Assembly: GCF_902498185.1 (NCBI RefSeq)
Contig: NZ_CABVIX010000005.1
Span: forward strand, 124,001 to 188,000
Direction of reading: 5' to 3'
DNA length: 64,000 nt
DNA from: Pseudomonas fluorescens
Lineage (GTDB): Bacteria; Pseudomonadota; Gammaproteobacteria; Pseudomonadales; Pseudomonadaceae
Shown here: positions 55,713 through 63,421 of the stretch, piece by piece
Position numbering within the stretch: position 1 is the first letter of the stretch
Layout of the letters: the number at the start of each line of letters is the position of its first letter
Program-made: the position numbers and the translations under genes
The notes under the pieces: model-generated
The model's database searches: none
The model's input: the letters and a program-made list of their open reading frames with translations, nothing else
Told to the model about the DNA's origin: nothing

Positions 55713-56870
55713 TCAGGACACACCCTGCAACAGCCCATCCGCCCGGAGCAGATCGACAATCACTTGTTCATCGACCGCATACACCCCTCGGGAAGCCTTC
55801 CAGACCAGCTTCTTCTCCTGCAGAGCAATCAGCGCCTGCTGTACCCCCGGCACTTCGACCTTTATATCGCTTGGCGCAATCCCCGCCTGCACCATCGCCT
55901 TGGCATAAGCCTCCATGGTCGGGGCCTCGAAGGGCGCGTAGTGCCCGCCCTTCACACTCATTACACGAATAACGGCAGACTGGATCGGGGTGAGGCTATG
56001 GAGCACCTTCTTGAGGTTCGCATTCAATTCATCTGCTTGCGCGCGTACAAGCTCGGTAAACCGTGCCGGGATAGCTTCAGGATGGATGTTGAAGTCAAAG
56101 CGTATTTCATCAGCCGCCGCGCCGAGGAGCTCAGGGCGATAGCCACTTTCCTTGAAGAGCTGGAACACCTCGGCAGGATCGAGCTTGCAGGGAAGGTCGA
56201 GGTTGGCGCATAACCAATCGATGAAGTCCTGGTCCAGGGTCGGGAACTGCACCATCGAAGCGCCAAAGAAGGCCTGGTCCTTGCTGTTGCGCAGCATGGC
56301 CAGCTTGTCCCTGTTCGACCCGGTGCAGACGATACGCAGGCCATGGTGCTTCGAGCTGTTGAGCTCATCCCGCGCCGCCTTGAGCGCGAACAGCGCCGCT
56401 ACACCTGCATCCGTCGTGATTGCATGCTGGGCTTCGTCGATCATCAGGACGATGATCTTGCGTGACTCATCGGAGAGCGCCACGAGCGCAGTGGTCAGGT
56501 CGATGTCTTTGCCCAGGCCGATCTTGTCCAGGCTGAAATTCAAGCCACCGACAGCGACCTTTTCCATGCCGGAAGACCTTGCCAACCGCGTGATGAAGCC
56601 CTCGGTACGGCCAACGGCTTCGCGGACTGCTTCGACGATGACGAGGCCTGGGTCCTTGGTCAGGTCTTTCCACAGATCGGCATACAGCACGATCGCCCCT
56701 GCCGCCTCCAGGGCAGGTCGAAGGTCTTCCCGTGCGAACGTGGACTTGCCGGTACGGCGTGGTGCTGCCAGGAAGACCCCCGAACTCGCCGCACTGCCTA
56801 CAGCGACTTGCAGGATCAGCTTCGAAAGGCGCGCGGCCAAGGCAGAACGGTGATAGAGGATTCCGCTCAT
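55713..56870 (-). CDS. AAA ATPase with C-terminal winged-helix-like region, Orc/Cdc6-like build
   Basis: This 385-residue cytoplasmic protein has a Walker A in LAAPRRTGKSTFA, a Walker B in IIVLMIDEAQHAI, and sensor-type VCTGSNRDKL. A C-terminal domain of about 110 residues resembles a winged helix (LTPIQSAVIRVMSVKGG, then VPGVQQALIALQEKKLVWKASRG). The layout is like archaeal/STAND ATPases that bind DNA. The start ATG at 56870 was preferred; a GTG at 56882 is an alternative. Its upstream DNA holds two phased TATAG arrays, possibly its own binding sites. The gene lies between direct repeats and has no close partner. The function is unknown. Confidence 0.7.
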   Translation of the reverse strand: MSGILYHRSALAARLSKLILQVAVGSAASSGVFLAAPRRTGKSTFAREDLRPALEAAGAIVLYADLWKDLTKDPGLVIVEAVREAVGRTEGFITRLARSSGMEKVAVGGLNFSLDKIGLGKDIDLTTALVALSDESRKIIVLMIDEAQHAITTDAGVAALFALKAARDELNSSKHHGLRIVCTGSNRDKLAMLRNSKDQAFFGASMVQFPTLDQDFIDWLCANLDLPCKLDPAEVFQLFKESGYRPELLGAAADEIRFDFNIHPEAIPARFTELVRAQADELNANLKKVLHSLTPIQSAVIRVMSVKGGHYAPFEAPTMEAYAKAMVQAGIAPSDIKVEVPGVQQALIALQEKKLVWKASRGVYAVDEQVIVDLLRADGLLQGVS

Positions 56871-56890
56871 TTCAGGTCTCACATTCGCAC

Positions 56891-56993
56891 TATAGGGAAT
56901 TATAGAGCGATTATAGACCGATTATAGGTAGCCTCCAAGGCGAAGCCTTCCGCTTCTATAGCAAATTATAGACAGACTATAGAGTGACTATAG
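56891..56993. repeat. Two phased four-copy TATAG arrays upstream of the ATPase gene
   Basis: TATAG occurs at 56891, 56901, 56912 and 56923, and again at 56957, 56967, 56978 and 56989. Spacing within each array is 10, 11 and 11 bp, and the arrays are 66 bp apart, close to six helical turns. Six of the eight lie in a YTATAGRN context. The arrangement, on one face of the helix, resembles iterons or clustered operators. Its position just upstream of the ATPase start (on the opposite strand) suggests binding by that protein or by a replication or regulatory factor. Confidence 0.7.
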
Positions 56994-57108
56994 ATGCCAC
57001 GATTTTGAACGAGCCACATGAAAGACAGGACGCCGTTCCCTTTCTCTCACCTATCGGTTCGAATCAAGCAATCGGCGCGGATCCCGAGGTCTCGCGGTTT
57101 TTCAGACT

Positions 57109-57189
57109 GCGCGGTGTGTACCCACGCCAGCCACGTCAACCTCAAATCATGGCGCGGACCGGGTCACTCAAGTACCCTGCCCTTTTTTG
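57109..57189. repeat. Direct repeat, right copy, flanking the ATPase gene
   Basis: This segment (starting GCGCGGTGTGTACCCAC and ending GGTCACTCAAGTACCCTGCCC) is the partner of 55632-55710. Differences are scattered substitutions and two small indels. The distance between copies is about 1.5 kb and includes the whole ATPase gene and the TATAG arrays. Confidence 0.65.
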
Positions 57190-57202
57190 CACCGGAGCCG
57201 AG

Positions 57203-57382
57203 ATGAACCGACTCGTATTACCCGCCGCTATTTTTGCCAGCGTTTTCCTGGTCGGGAAGCTCTGCGAGCACTATGGTCTCGACACGAATCTAAAGGTGGG
57301 CCTGCTGTGTCTGGTCGCGGCAGCCGTGCAGATCGGGGTTACTCGCTATCAACGGTCGCGGCGTACCAGAACCGACTCGTAA
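57203..57382 (+). CDS. Small inner-membrane protein
   Basis: This 59-residue protein has two hydrophobic segments (LVLPAAIFASVFLVG and LKVGLLCLVAAAVQIGV) and a basic C-terminus (RYQRSRRTRTD). A good GGAG site precedes the ATG at 57203. It lies between the right direct repeat and module copy 2 and may have been carried in with the accessory segment. The function is unknown. Confidence 0.6.
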   Translation: MNRLVLPAAIFASVFLVGKLCEHYGLDTNLKVGLLCLVAAAVQIGVTRYQRSRRTRTDS

Positions 57383-57569
57383 TAGGCTTCACAAGCGACT
57401 TATTCCGCGCGCGTGCTCCGCTGGTTCTTGCCCCCTTTTGTCGCTCTGGCGCGTCTCGCGATGCTGCGCCGGATACCGCCACCGTTCTGTGGAACGGGTG
57501 GTGGTAATTGGTCAAGCAATCTACAAAGTGTTTAAAAAGGCGGTAAAACTCTAACAAAACTTCAGATTT

Positions 57570-57844
57570 CTCCTCTATCTTGTAGGACGTTTCCGAATTA
57601 TCTTGCTACAGCCTCTTGGAACTTGCGGTGGTCTAGTTGCCGGACTAGTCTCGGCCCGTCGTTGCAGAACAACGACCGGTTTTGACAGACCGTTTCGATG
57701 AGGGTCGCACGTTCGCGCTTTTATGGCGGCTGTACGTGGGGCACCTTAGTGTGCGCCGAGTCCCTTCATCCTCGGTCTGTCAACCCGCGTACAGTTGCCA
57801 CCTTCTTGTTTGACAGCAGGATGAGGCAGCTCCACCTGATGGAG
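57570..57844 (+). ncRNA. Structured leader RNA of the 77-residue/DUF3077 module, copy 2
   Basis: This is the equivalent of the leader at 52178 with compensatory changes. The hairpin is GTCGTTG/CAACGAC (57658-57676). The outer stem is TTGACAGACCG (57682-57692) with CGGTCTGTCAA (57773-57783), extended by GATGAGGG/CCC-TTCATC. The crossing stem is TGGCGGCTGTACG (57724-57736) with CGTACAGTTGCCA (57788-57800). A competing TTGACAG lies at 57810-57816. CTCCA/TGGAG (57830-57844) covers the GGAGG ribosome-binding site. Identical flanks (TTCCGAATTATCTTGCTACA and CCTCTTGGAACTTGC) suggest a shared 5' portion. Function and 5' end are unknown. Confidence 0.6.
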
Positions 57845-57852
57845 GCTATGCC

Positions 57853-58086
57853 ATGTTGAAGATCGTCCCAGATCCACCCGAAACAACCGAAACCCCTCCC
57901 ACCATAGAAGCCCTGCTTCTCCAGACCTCCGAATATCTGGTCTGCGCCCTGACCGTCGCGAAACAGACGGTGCTGCTCAATCCCAAGCCCGCCGGACAGG
58001 TCATGACCCTGGCCGCGATGCATGAGATCGAGAATGCCCACAGCCTGGTTGAAATGGCCTTGAGCCGCGTACAGGCCCGACACTGA
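57853..58086 (+). CDS. 77-residue helical protein of the duplicated module, copy 2
   Basis: This copy is nearly identical to the protein at 52478 (a single Asp/Glu difference). Its ribosome-binding site (TGGAGG, 7 bases before ATG) is stronger than in copy 1 and is the one sequestered by the leader hairpin. It is followed after 21 bp by an intact DUF3077 gene. The two-helix build and lack of signal suggest a cytoplasmic small protein of unknown role. Confidence 0.7.
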   Translation: MLKIVPDPPETTETPPTIEALLLQTSEYLVCALTVAKQTVLLNPKPAGQVMTLAAMHEIENAHSLVEMALSRVQARH

Positions 58087-58107
58087 CCGTCAAGTTGGAG
58101 AACAAGC

Positions 58108-58398
58108 ATGAGCACCACTATAAAGACGAAAGTGTTGAAGACGACTGGCGTCGCCACCTTTGGCGAGGGCGTCAGCGGGAAGCACGCCGACCGATTGTTC
58201 AAGGTCCTGCCAGGGCACGATGCCGAATATGCCCTGGAGCAGGCGTCGGTGCTGTTGAACTGCGTCTACCAGATGACCCTGGAGGCCGGCGTCGAGCACA
58301 ACGGCGATATGGTCTGGGGAGCGCACTACCTCAGCGGGATGGCCAAGGCGCTGGTCGAGGATGTGGCGCACGGGATGATGTCGGGCCCGGTGCGTTAG
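58108..58398 (+). CDS. DUF3077 family protein, copy 2 (intact)
   Basis: This 96-residue protein has the DUF3077-type core ALEQASVLLNCVYQMTLEAGVE and a helical, Gly-rich C-terminus (GAHYLSGMAKALVEDVAHG). Members are common small Pseudomonas proteins of unknown function, usually in two-gene pairs with a MLKIVPDPP-type protein. A GGAGAACAAGC site precedes the ATG. It is followed by the terminator at 58419. The truncated copy at 52730 has lost most of this domain. Confidence 0.75.
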   Translation: MSTTIKTKVLKTTGVATFGEGVSGKHADRLFKVLPGHDAEYALEQASVLLNCVYQMTLEAGVEHNGDMVWGAHYLSGMAKALVEDVAHGMMSGPVR

Positions 58399-58418
58399 GC
58401 GCTTGAGCAAGGGTGAAG

Positions 58419-58439
58419 GGCGAGCGGCGCTCGCCTTTT
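58419..58439 (+). terminator. Intrinsic terminator of module copy 2
   Basis: A GGCGAGC / GCTCGCC stem with GGC loop is followed by TTTT, identical in arms to the terminator at 52804. Confidence 0.8.
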
Positions 58440-58490
58440 ACTGCATTGGCCAGCGGGTAATTCCAAGCCAAATGAGGTATCACCAGGCGC

Positions 58491-58515
58491 AAAAAACCGC
58501 CAATGAAGGCGGTTT
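58491..58515 (-). terminator. Terminator of the mazEF operon
   Basis: An AAACCGCC/GGCGGTTT stem with AATGAA loop is flanked by AAAAAA on the left (U tract on the minus strand). It lies 18 bp downstream of the 52-residue gene at 58533. Confidence 0.8.
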
Positions 58516-58532
58516 CTGAAAATTCCTATAGG

Positions 58533-58691
58533 CTATACGCGGCCTGCTATCACATCTGTAGGCTCAATCTGCCTGCCACGCTTGGCGGCGGCCATGAAAC
58601 GACGCTGATTCGCAGAAACCGATCCGCCTAGCCGCTGAGCTTCCGCGACGTATGCGGCAATCAACATTGGTTTTGCTGTCTGCTTTTTCAT
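58533..58691 (-). CDS. Small third gene of the mazEF operon, unknown function
   Basis: This 52-residue basic protein (MKKQTAKPMLIAAYVAEAQR then RRFMAAAKRGRQIEPTD) is preceded by AGGGACG six bases from the ATG. It lies 57 bp after mazF in the same direction and before the operon terminator. It has a helical, cationic character and no known domain. A regulatory or target-modulating role in the toxin-antitoxin locus is a guess. Confidence 0.55.
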   Translation of the reverse strand: MKKQTAKPMLIAAYVAEAQRLGGSVSANQRRFMAAAKRGRQIEPTDVIAGRV

Positions 58692-58747
58692 CGCTTACGT
58701 CCCTGAAGATGCTGATTGATCGGTGCCATGCTATTCACCCTCCTCTG

Positions 58748-59095
58748 CTACTCAATCAGCACTTGAATGCGGGCCAGCACATCGTCCATCACCACCTCGG
58801 GGACCGACTCAACGCGCTTGGCACCTAGGGCCTCAAGATCAAAGGTGCGGATCTGATTGCACAGCACCACACCCTGCGTCTCAGTTCCTGAACCACTCAA
58901 TGGCACAGCAAAACCGGCATGGCGGGCAAAATCACCGCCTTGGGTAACAGGCGCAATCAAGACCAATCCTGAAACGTTGAAGGCCGCAGGGGAAATGATC
59001 AGCGCCGGACGAAAATCGCCTTGCTGCTCACGGCCAGCTGTTGGATTCAAGTTCAGACGCACAATGTCGCCACGGTTGAATTTGACTCGTTTCAC
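58748..59095 (-). CDS. mazF: MazF/PemK family toxin ribonuclease
   Basis: This 115-residue protein has the SH3-like fold of MazF/ChpB toxins: FNRGDIVRLNLNP, then GDFRPALIIS and VVLCNQIRTFDL. It should cut mRNA at short sequence motifs until bound by the antitoxin. Its start overlaps the mazE stop by four bases (ATGA), the usual toxin-antitoxin coupling. Confidence 0.88.
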   Translation of the reverse strand: MKRVKFNRGDIVRLNLNPTAGREQQGDFRPALIISPAAFNVSGLVLIAPVTQGGDFARHAGFAVPLSGSGTETQGVVLCNQIRTFDLEALGAKRVESVPEVVMDDVLARIQVLIE

Positions 59096-59349
59096 GCTTC
59101 ACGCCCAACGGGTGGCATGGCATTCCACGCCGCCATTTCGGCAGGCTCCGAGGCGCTCAAATCGCACTGCGCCATTAGATCGGCCAGCTTGTAATGTGGC
59201 TTGGCTTTCGCAGGTTTCAACGTCATAGCCTCAGGCGTGAAATCGAGGTTAAGCACATACCCAACAGCCAAATTCATTTGCTTGAGCACGTCGGATGGCA
59301 AGCGAATCGCAGCGCTGTTGCCCCACTTTTGAATTTTGACTTCCATCAT
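59092..59349 (-). CDS. mazE: MazE family antitoxin
   Basis: This 85-residue protein has an N-terminal AbrB-like DNA-binding fold (KIQKWGNSAAIRLPSDVLKQM) and a charged, Pro-rich C-terminal tail that binds the toxin. It neutralises MazF and represses the operon; likely operators are the TGTAGATAC repeats at 59363-59428. The start may be at the first or second Met (59349/59346). Confidence 0.87.
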   Translation of the reverse strand: MMEVKIQKWGNSAAIRLPSDVLKQMNLAVGYVLNLDFTPEAMTLKPAKAKPHYKLADLMAQCDLSASEPAEMAAWNAMPPVGREA

Positions 59350-59362
59350 AAGCCCCTCTCAA

Positions 59363-59428
59363 TGTAGATACATTGTAGATACTCGCTCAGAAAAAAACAA
59401 GCGAGACGTTTAAACACTGTATCTACAA
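59363..59428. promoter_or_regulatory. Candidate MazE operator repeats
   Basis: TGTAGATAC occurs at 59363-59371 and 59374-59382 in direct orientation. GTATCTACAA (59419-59428) is its inverse, matching TTGTAGATAC at 59373-59382. The three sites straddle an AT-rich promoter region before mazE, as expected for autoregulation. Confidence 0.6.
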
Positions 59429-59546
59429 TTCCAGCTCAAAGGCGCGTCGCAAGGTGCTTTGATCTACGGAGTGGAGCGGCGCTGGCGAGGCAGCGCGGTG
59501 CGTCGGCTGGCACGTTGTGTCCGTTACCACCAGCGCCTGCAGGCGC

Positions 59547-60452
59547 CTACTTCGTGCCGTTCACCGAAGAGTGAATCACGTCCAGCACCTGGCGTAGTTC
59601 ATTGACCTCGACCTGGCCGGGCGCAGACGGCTCGCCAATCATGCCGAAGGTCAGGTCGCTGCCGAATACCTCGCCGCCAAGACGCGAGATGGCACCCAGC
59701 CCACCCATGGACATATTCAGCTGTGGCTTGAGCGAGTAGTTGGCACGCACTTGCGCCGTGGCGTCGAGCAGCTTGATCACATCGGCCGGGTTCCTGGGCA
59801 TGACTGCGATCTTCAGCACATCGGCCCCCATGCTGTCCTGCTTGCGCAGGCGTGCGACGATTTCTTCGGTGGACGGGGTGCCCTTGAAGTCATGGCTGGA
59901 CATGACGACCTTGATGCCAGCGTTGTGGGCCTCAGCCACGACCTGTTGGACCACCTGCGGATCGCGGAACATTTCCACGTCCAGCAAGTCGATGAAACGT
60001 TCCTTGATCAACGCTGTGTACAGCGTTCCGTAGTCGGCATCTGCGATGGCCTTGACGCCGCCCTCGGCCTTGGTCCTGAAGGTCAGGATCAACGGCTTGC
60101 CGTGTACGGCCTGGGTAACCTGCTTGCCGAGCGCGGCCACTTTGGCCGAGTCGGTGGCGAAATCGAGATAGTCGATGCGCAATTCGATCACGTCGACATC
60201 GGGATTGGCGCCAATGGCGCGCGCCTGGGCGAGGACCTGCTCGGCCGTTGCGCCAGTGGTCGGCACGATGGTCTTGGGAGCGCCTTGGCCGATGACGGTG
60301 TCACGTATCGTGATCGGCTGGGCGTGACGCATGTCCACCGCCATGGCGCCCGCGCTGGTAGCGACCGCAGCCATGGCGGGAGGGATGCTGGCGAGCGCTA
60401 CGGGGCCGGCAAACAGAGCGGAAACAGCGCACATCAGGAGACGGTTGTTCAT
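59547..60452 (-). CDS. aroD: Secreted type I 3-dehydroquinate dehydratase
   Basis: This 301-residue protein begins with a Sec signal peptide (cleavage near AMA-AV, residues 27-29). The enzyme domain shows the type I set: ELRIDYLDF, LILTFRTKAEGG, the catalytic His in MSSHDFKGTP and the Schiff-base Lys in VLKIAVMP, ending with MGGLGAISRLGGEVFGSDLTFG. It dehydrates 3-dehydroquinate to 3-dehydroshikimate, here in the periplasm, where quinate oxidation products would appear. The ATG at 60452 gives the signal peptide. No other aro gene is adjacent. Confidence 0.85.
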   Translation of the reverse strand: MNNRLLMCAVSALFAGPVALASIPPAMAAVATSAGAMAVDMRHAQPITIRDTVIGQGAPKTIVPTTGATAEQVLAQARAIGANPDVDVIELRIDYLDFATDSAKVAALGKQVTQAVHGKPLILTFRTKAEGGVKAIADADYGTLYTALIKERFIDLLDVEMFRDPQVVQQVVAEAHNAGIKVVMSSHDFKGTPSTEEIVARLRKQDSMGADVLKIAVMPRNPADVIKLLDATAQVRANYSLKPQLNMSMGGLGAISRLGGEVFGSDLTFGMIGEPSAPGQVEVNELRQVLDVIHSSVNGTK

Positions 60453-60762
60453 TGAATGGACCTCATGTCCTGGCAATGGGGAAGGCAACGAGGACGCCGC
60501 CAATCGGGTGAGACGCCTCAGGACGTGGCCTTGGCCTGCACACCAAGCCAACACGTTACCTGCGCTCTCGAGTCCGAACCTGCCGGGATGGCAGTGCCGT
60601 AATGTATCTCGGCACGCAGCGACAGCCAAGGTGGCTCCTGGGGTAGCGGCCATCCCAGCGATGGCCAGCCATGTGCTGACTCTCTACTCCTCTTTCATCG
60701 CTTCTCAAAATCAGGCGTAGTGCCAGACCAGGCCTTTCAGGTTCACTGCCTTGATCAGCCGG
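60453..60762. other. Intergenic region between aroD-like and DUF1294 genes
   Basis: No gene is supported in these 310 bp. Open frames on the minus strand here are Cys-rich and lack ribosome-binding sites. The region should hold the promoter of the secreted dehydratase gene. Confidence 0.4.
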
Positions 60763-61209
60763 CTAGCCGAGCAGCGGCGCCAGTACCCTGCTCGCCCAGC
60801 GCCCATCCAGCAGCAAGTAGTCAGCCCACACCACCTGGTGCACAAGGACGATCGCCCAGAAGGTAACCTGGTACGACACCTTGCGTGTCTTGTGCCGGAA
60901 CAGCTGCTGGGCCAGCAAGGCACCCGGCCAGCCACCCAGCAACTCGACGCCGTGCAGGACCTTTTCCGGAATGCGCTGGCCCTGCTGGCGGGCCTGGCGC
61001 TTGTCCTTCCAGTACAGCAGCAGGCAGACCACGCTCGGCAGCACATAGGCCAGCAGCGGCACCCAGGAGCGCCCGCCAAGGGCCATCTGCACCGCCCCGC
61101 CCACCGGCAGCGCACACAGGCCGGCGAAGGCCAGCAACTTGCTGCGCGGATGTTGCACCGTGGTCTCGCGGCTGGAGGCGGCGCGCGCGGTGGAGGGGCT
61201 GCGTGCCAC
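60763..61209 (-). CDS. DUF1294 family membrane protein
   Basis: This 148-residue protein has four predicted membrane segments. The DUF1294 signature ELLGGWPGALLAQQLFRHK and YQVTFWAIVLVHQ lies near the C-terminus. It lacks the N-terminal cold-shock domain that some members carry. It starts with GTG at 61209, just past the uppP stop (61212-61214), so the two are co-transcribed. The function is unknown. Confidence 0.75.
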   Translation of the reverse strand: MARSPSTARAASSRETTVQHPRSKLLAFAGLCALPVGGAVQMALGGRSWVPLLAYVLPSVVCLLLYWKDKRQARQQGQRIPEKVLHGVELLGGWPGALLAQQLFRHKTRKVSYQVTFWAIVLVHQVVWADYLLLDGRWASRVLAPLLG

Positions 61210-61211
61210 GA

Positions 61212-62042
61212 TCAGCCCTGCGCCGTGGCCCAGTCGACCCAGCCGAACTGCCAGGTCGCCAGGATCAGCAGGCCGAACACGATGCGGTACCAGGCGAACA
61301 CCGCGTAGCTGTGGTTGGCGATGAACTTCAGCAAGGCACGCACCGCGATCATGGCGAAGATGAACGACACCACGAAGCCGATGGCGAACACCGGGAAATC
61401 GCTCGGCTGGAACAGATCGCGGTACTTGTAGCCCGAGTACACCGCCGCACCGACCATGGTCGGCATGGCGAGGAAGAACGAGAACTCGGTCGCCGCCTTG
61501 CGCGACAGGCCGAACAGCAAGCCGCCGATGATCGTCGAACCGGAACGCGAGGTACCTGGAATCATCGCCAGGCACTGCACGAAACCGATCTTCAGGGCAT
61601 GGCTCCAGTTCATTTCATCGACATGGTCGACCTCGACACGGTGCTCGCGTCGCTCGGCCCAGAGCATGATCACGCCACCGACCACCAGGGCGGCAGCCAC
61701 GGTGATCGGGTTGAACAGGTACTCGTGGATCAGGTCCGCGAACAGTACGCCCAGCACCACGGCCGGCATGAAGGCGATCAGCAGGTTGGCGGTAAAGCGT
61801 TGCGCGGTACGTTCGCGCGGCAGGCCAAGCACCACGTCGAAGATCTTGCGCCGAAACTCCCAGACGACCGCGAGAATCGCACCCAGCTGGATGATGATGT
61901 TAAAGGCCATGGCCCGCTCACCACCGAAATTGATCAGGTCGGCCACGATGATCTGGTGGCCGGTACTGGAAATCGGCAAGAACTCGGTCAAGCCCTCGAC
62001 GATACCCAGTATGACTGCCTGCAAGGCGCTCCAAAAATCCAT
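61212..62042 (-). CDS. uppP: Undecaprenyl-diphosphatase
   Basis: This 276-residue membrane protein has the two BacA/UppP motifs: [14 protein letters not shown] near the N-terminus and [10 protein letters not shown] in the second half. It removes a phosphate from undecaprenyl diphosphate to recycle the cell-wall lipid carrier and confers bacitracin resistance. The length is normal. It is the first gene of the short uppP-DUF1294 operon. Confidence 0.93.
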   Translation of the reverse strand: MDFWSALQAVILGIVEGLTEFLPISSTGHQIIVADLINFGGERAMAFNIIIQLGAILAVVWEFRRKIFDVVLGLPRERTAQRFTANLLIAFMPAVVLGVLFADLIHEYLFNPITVAAALVVGGVIMLWAERREHRVEVDHVDEMNWSHALKIGFVQCLAMIPGTSRSGSTIIGGLLFGLSRKAATEFSFFLAMPTMVGAAVYSGYKYRDLFQPSDFPVFAIGFVVSFIFAMIAVRALLKFIANHSYAVFAWYRIVFGLLILATWQFGWVDWATAQG

Positions 62043-62243
62043 TCTTCCCCCATGAAACGCTGCGCAGTGCAGGTCCGTTGTGTATTGATTGATGCGGCCG
62101 AGATCCTACCAGAGAGCTCTGGCAATGGCTCGCGCTGACCGCTACATCCTCAGCGGTGGTTCAGCGACCGGTGCGACACGGCTTGAAGCGCGCCGCTCGA
62201 AGCTTGTAGCATCGCGGCCTTCTTCGCCTGCCAAGGAACGCCG

Positions 62244-62810
62244 ATGTCCGGCCTCGAACTCTTCGCCGCCTTGCTCGGCGTGATCGCCGTGTGGCTCACG
62301 GTCAAGCAGAACCCCTGGTGCTGGCCGATCGGCCTGGTGATGGTGCTGCTCTACAGCTGGATCTTCTTCGAGGTGAAGCTGTACTCGGACATGCTCCTGC
62401 AACTGGTCTATGCGCTGTTGCAGCTGTACGGCTGGTGGCAGTGGACTCGCCCCGAGCAGGTCGAGGATGCCCGCCAGGTCAGCTACCTGGGCGCAGCGCC
62501 GATGCTCGGCGGGTTGGCCATCGGACTGGTGACGAGCCTGGCGCTGGGCGCTGCCATGGCAACCTGGACCGACGCCGCGCAGCCCTGGCTGGATGCCGCC
62601 CTCACCGGTTTCAGCCTGGTCGCCCAGGTGTGGATGGCGCAGAAGCGCGTGCAATGCTGGCCGTTGTGGGCGCTGCTGGATGTGATCTTCGTCGGGCTGT
62701 TCCTTTATAAAGGGCTCTACCTGACCGCCGCGCTGTATGCACTGTTCACCCTGATCGCCTTGCGCGGCTGGCAGCAATGGCGGCGTGATCCCGCGTTGGT
62801 GACGGCATGA
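62244..62810 (+). CDS. pnuC: Nicotinamide riboside transporter
   Basis: This 188-residue protein has seven predicted helices and the PnuC pattern NPWCWPIGL, then SWIFFEVKLYSDMLLQ and LYGWWQW. It takes up nicotinamide riboside down its gradient, trapped by phosphorylation through the adjacent kinase. Its stop overlaps the start of the NadR-like gene by four bases. Confidence 0.9.
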   Translation: MSGLELFAALLGVIAVWLTVKQNPWCWPIGLVMVLLYSWIFFEVKLYSDMLLQLVYALLQLYGWWQWTRPEQVEDARQVSYLGAAPMLGGLAIGLVTSLALGAAMATWTDAAQPWLDAALTGFSLVAQVWMAQKRVQCWPLWALLDVIFVGLFLYKGLYLTAALYALFTLIALRGWQQWRRDPALVTA

Positions 62811-63328
62811 AGGTTCTTGTGCTGTGCGGGCCGGAGTCGAGCGGCAAGAGCTGGCTGAGCGGCGAGATCCAGGCGCATTTCGGCGGCGAGGTGGTGGGGG
62901 AATATGTGCGTCACTTCATCGACCAGCATCAGCGGGACACCTGCTACGCCGATATCTCCCCCATTGCACGAGGCCAGCTGGAATGGGAGGACCGCGCCCG
63001 CGAGCAGGCGCCGCGATTGCTGATCCTGGACACCCACTTGCTGAGCAATATGCTCTGGAGCCGAGTGTTGTTCGAGGACTGTCCAGCGTGGATCGAGCCG
63101 GCGCTGCTGGCGCGGCGCTACGACCTGCATCTGCTGCTCAGCCCGTCAGGCGTCGACTGGGTAGGTGACGGCCAACGCTGCCAGCCGCGACTGCACGAGC
63201 GCCGCGGGTTTTTCGACGACAGCCAGCAGTGGCTGCACCAGCATGGCCAGCCTGTTCAGGTCATCGAGGGGGACTGGGCGCAGCGGCGTGCACAGGCCTT
63301 CACCGCGGTGCGAGAACTGCTCGACTGA
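62807..63328 (+). CDS. NadR-like ribosylnicotinamide kinase
   Basis: This 173-residue P-loop protein has Walker A GPESSGKS at residues 8-15 and resembles the C-terminal kinase domain of NadR, without the NMN adenylyltransferase or repressor domains. It phosphorylates nicotinamide riboside to NMN. It overlaps pnuC, so uptake and trapping are coupled. Confidence 0.87.
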   Translation: MKVLVLCGPESSGKSWLSGEIQAHFGGEVVGEYVRHFIDQHQRDTCYADISPIARGQLEWEDRAREQAPRLLILDTHLLSNMLWSRVLFEDCPAWIEPALLARRYDLHLLLSPSGVDWVGDGQRCQPRLHERRGFFDDSQQWLHQHGQPVQVIEGDWAQRRAQAFTAVRELLD

Positions 63329-63421
63329 GGCCATGCGGCCATTGGCGCCGCGCCTTGGAACCGTGCCTGTTATCATCCCTCATACTTATGTGATGGTTTG
63401 ATGGCGGGAAGGTTAATTCTT

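Noticed and set aside
56891..56993. Interpreting the TATAG arrays as a CRISPR array
   Set aside because: The repeats are only five bases with 5-6 base gaps, and no cas genes are present.
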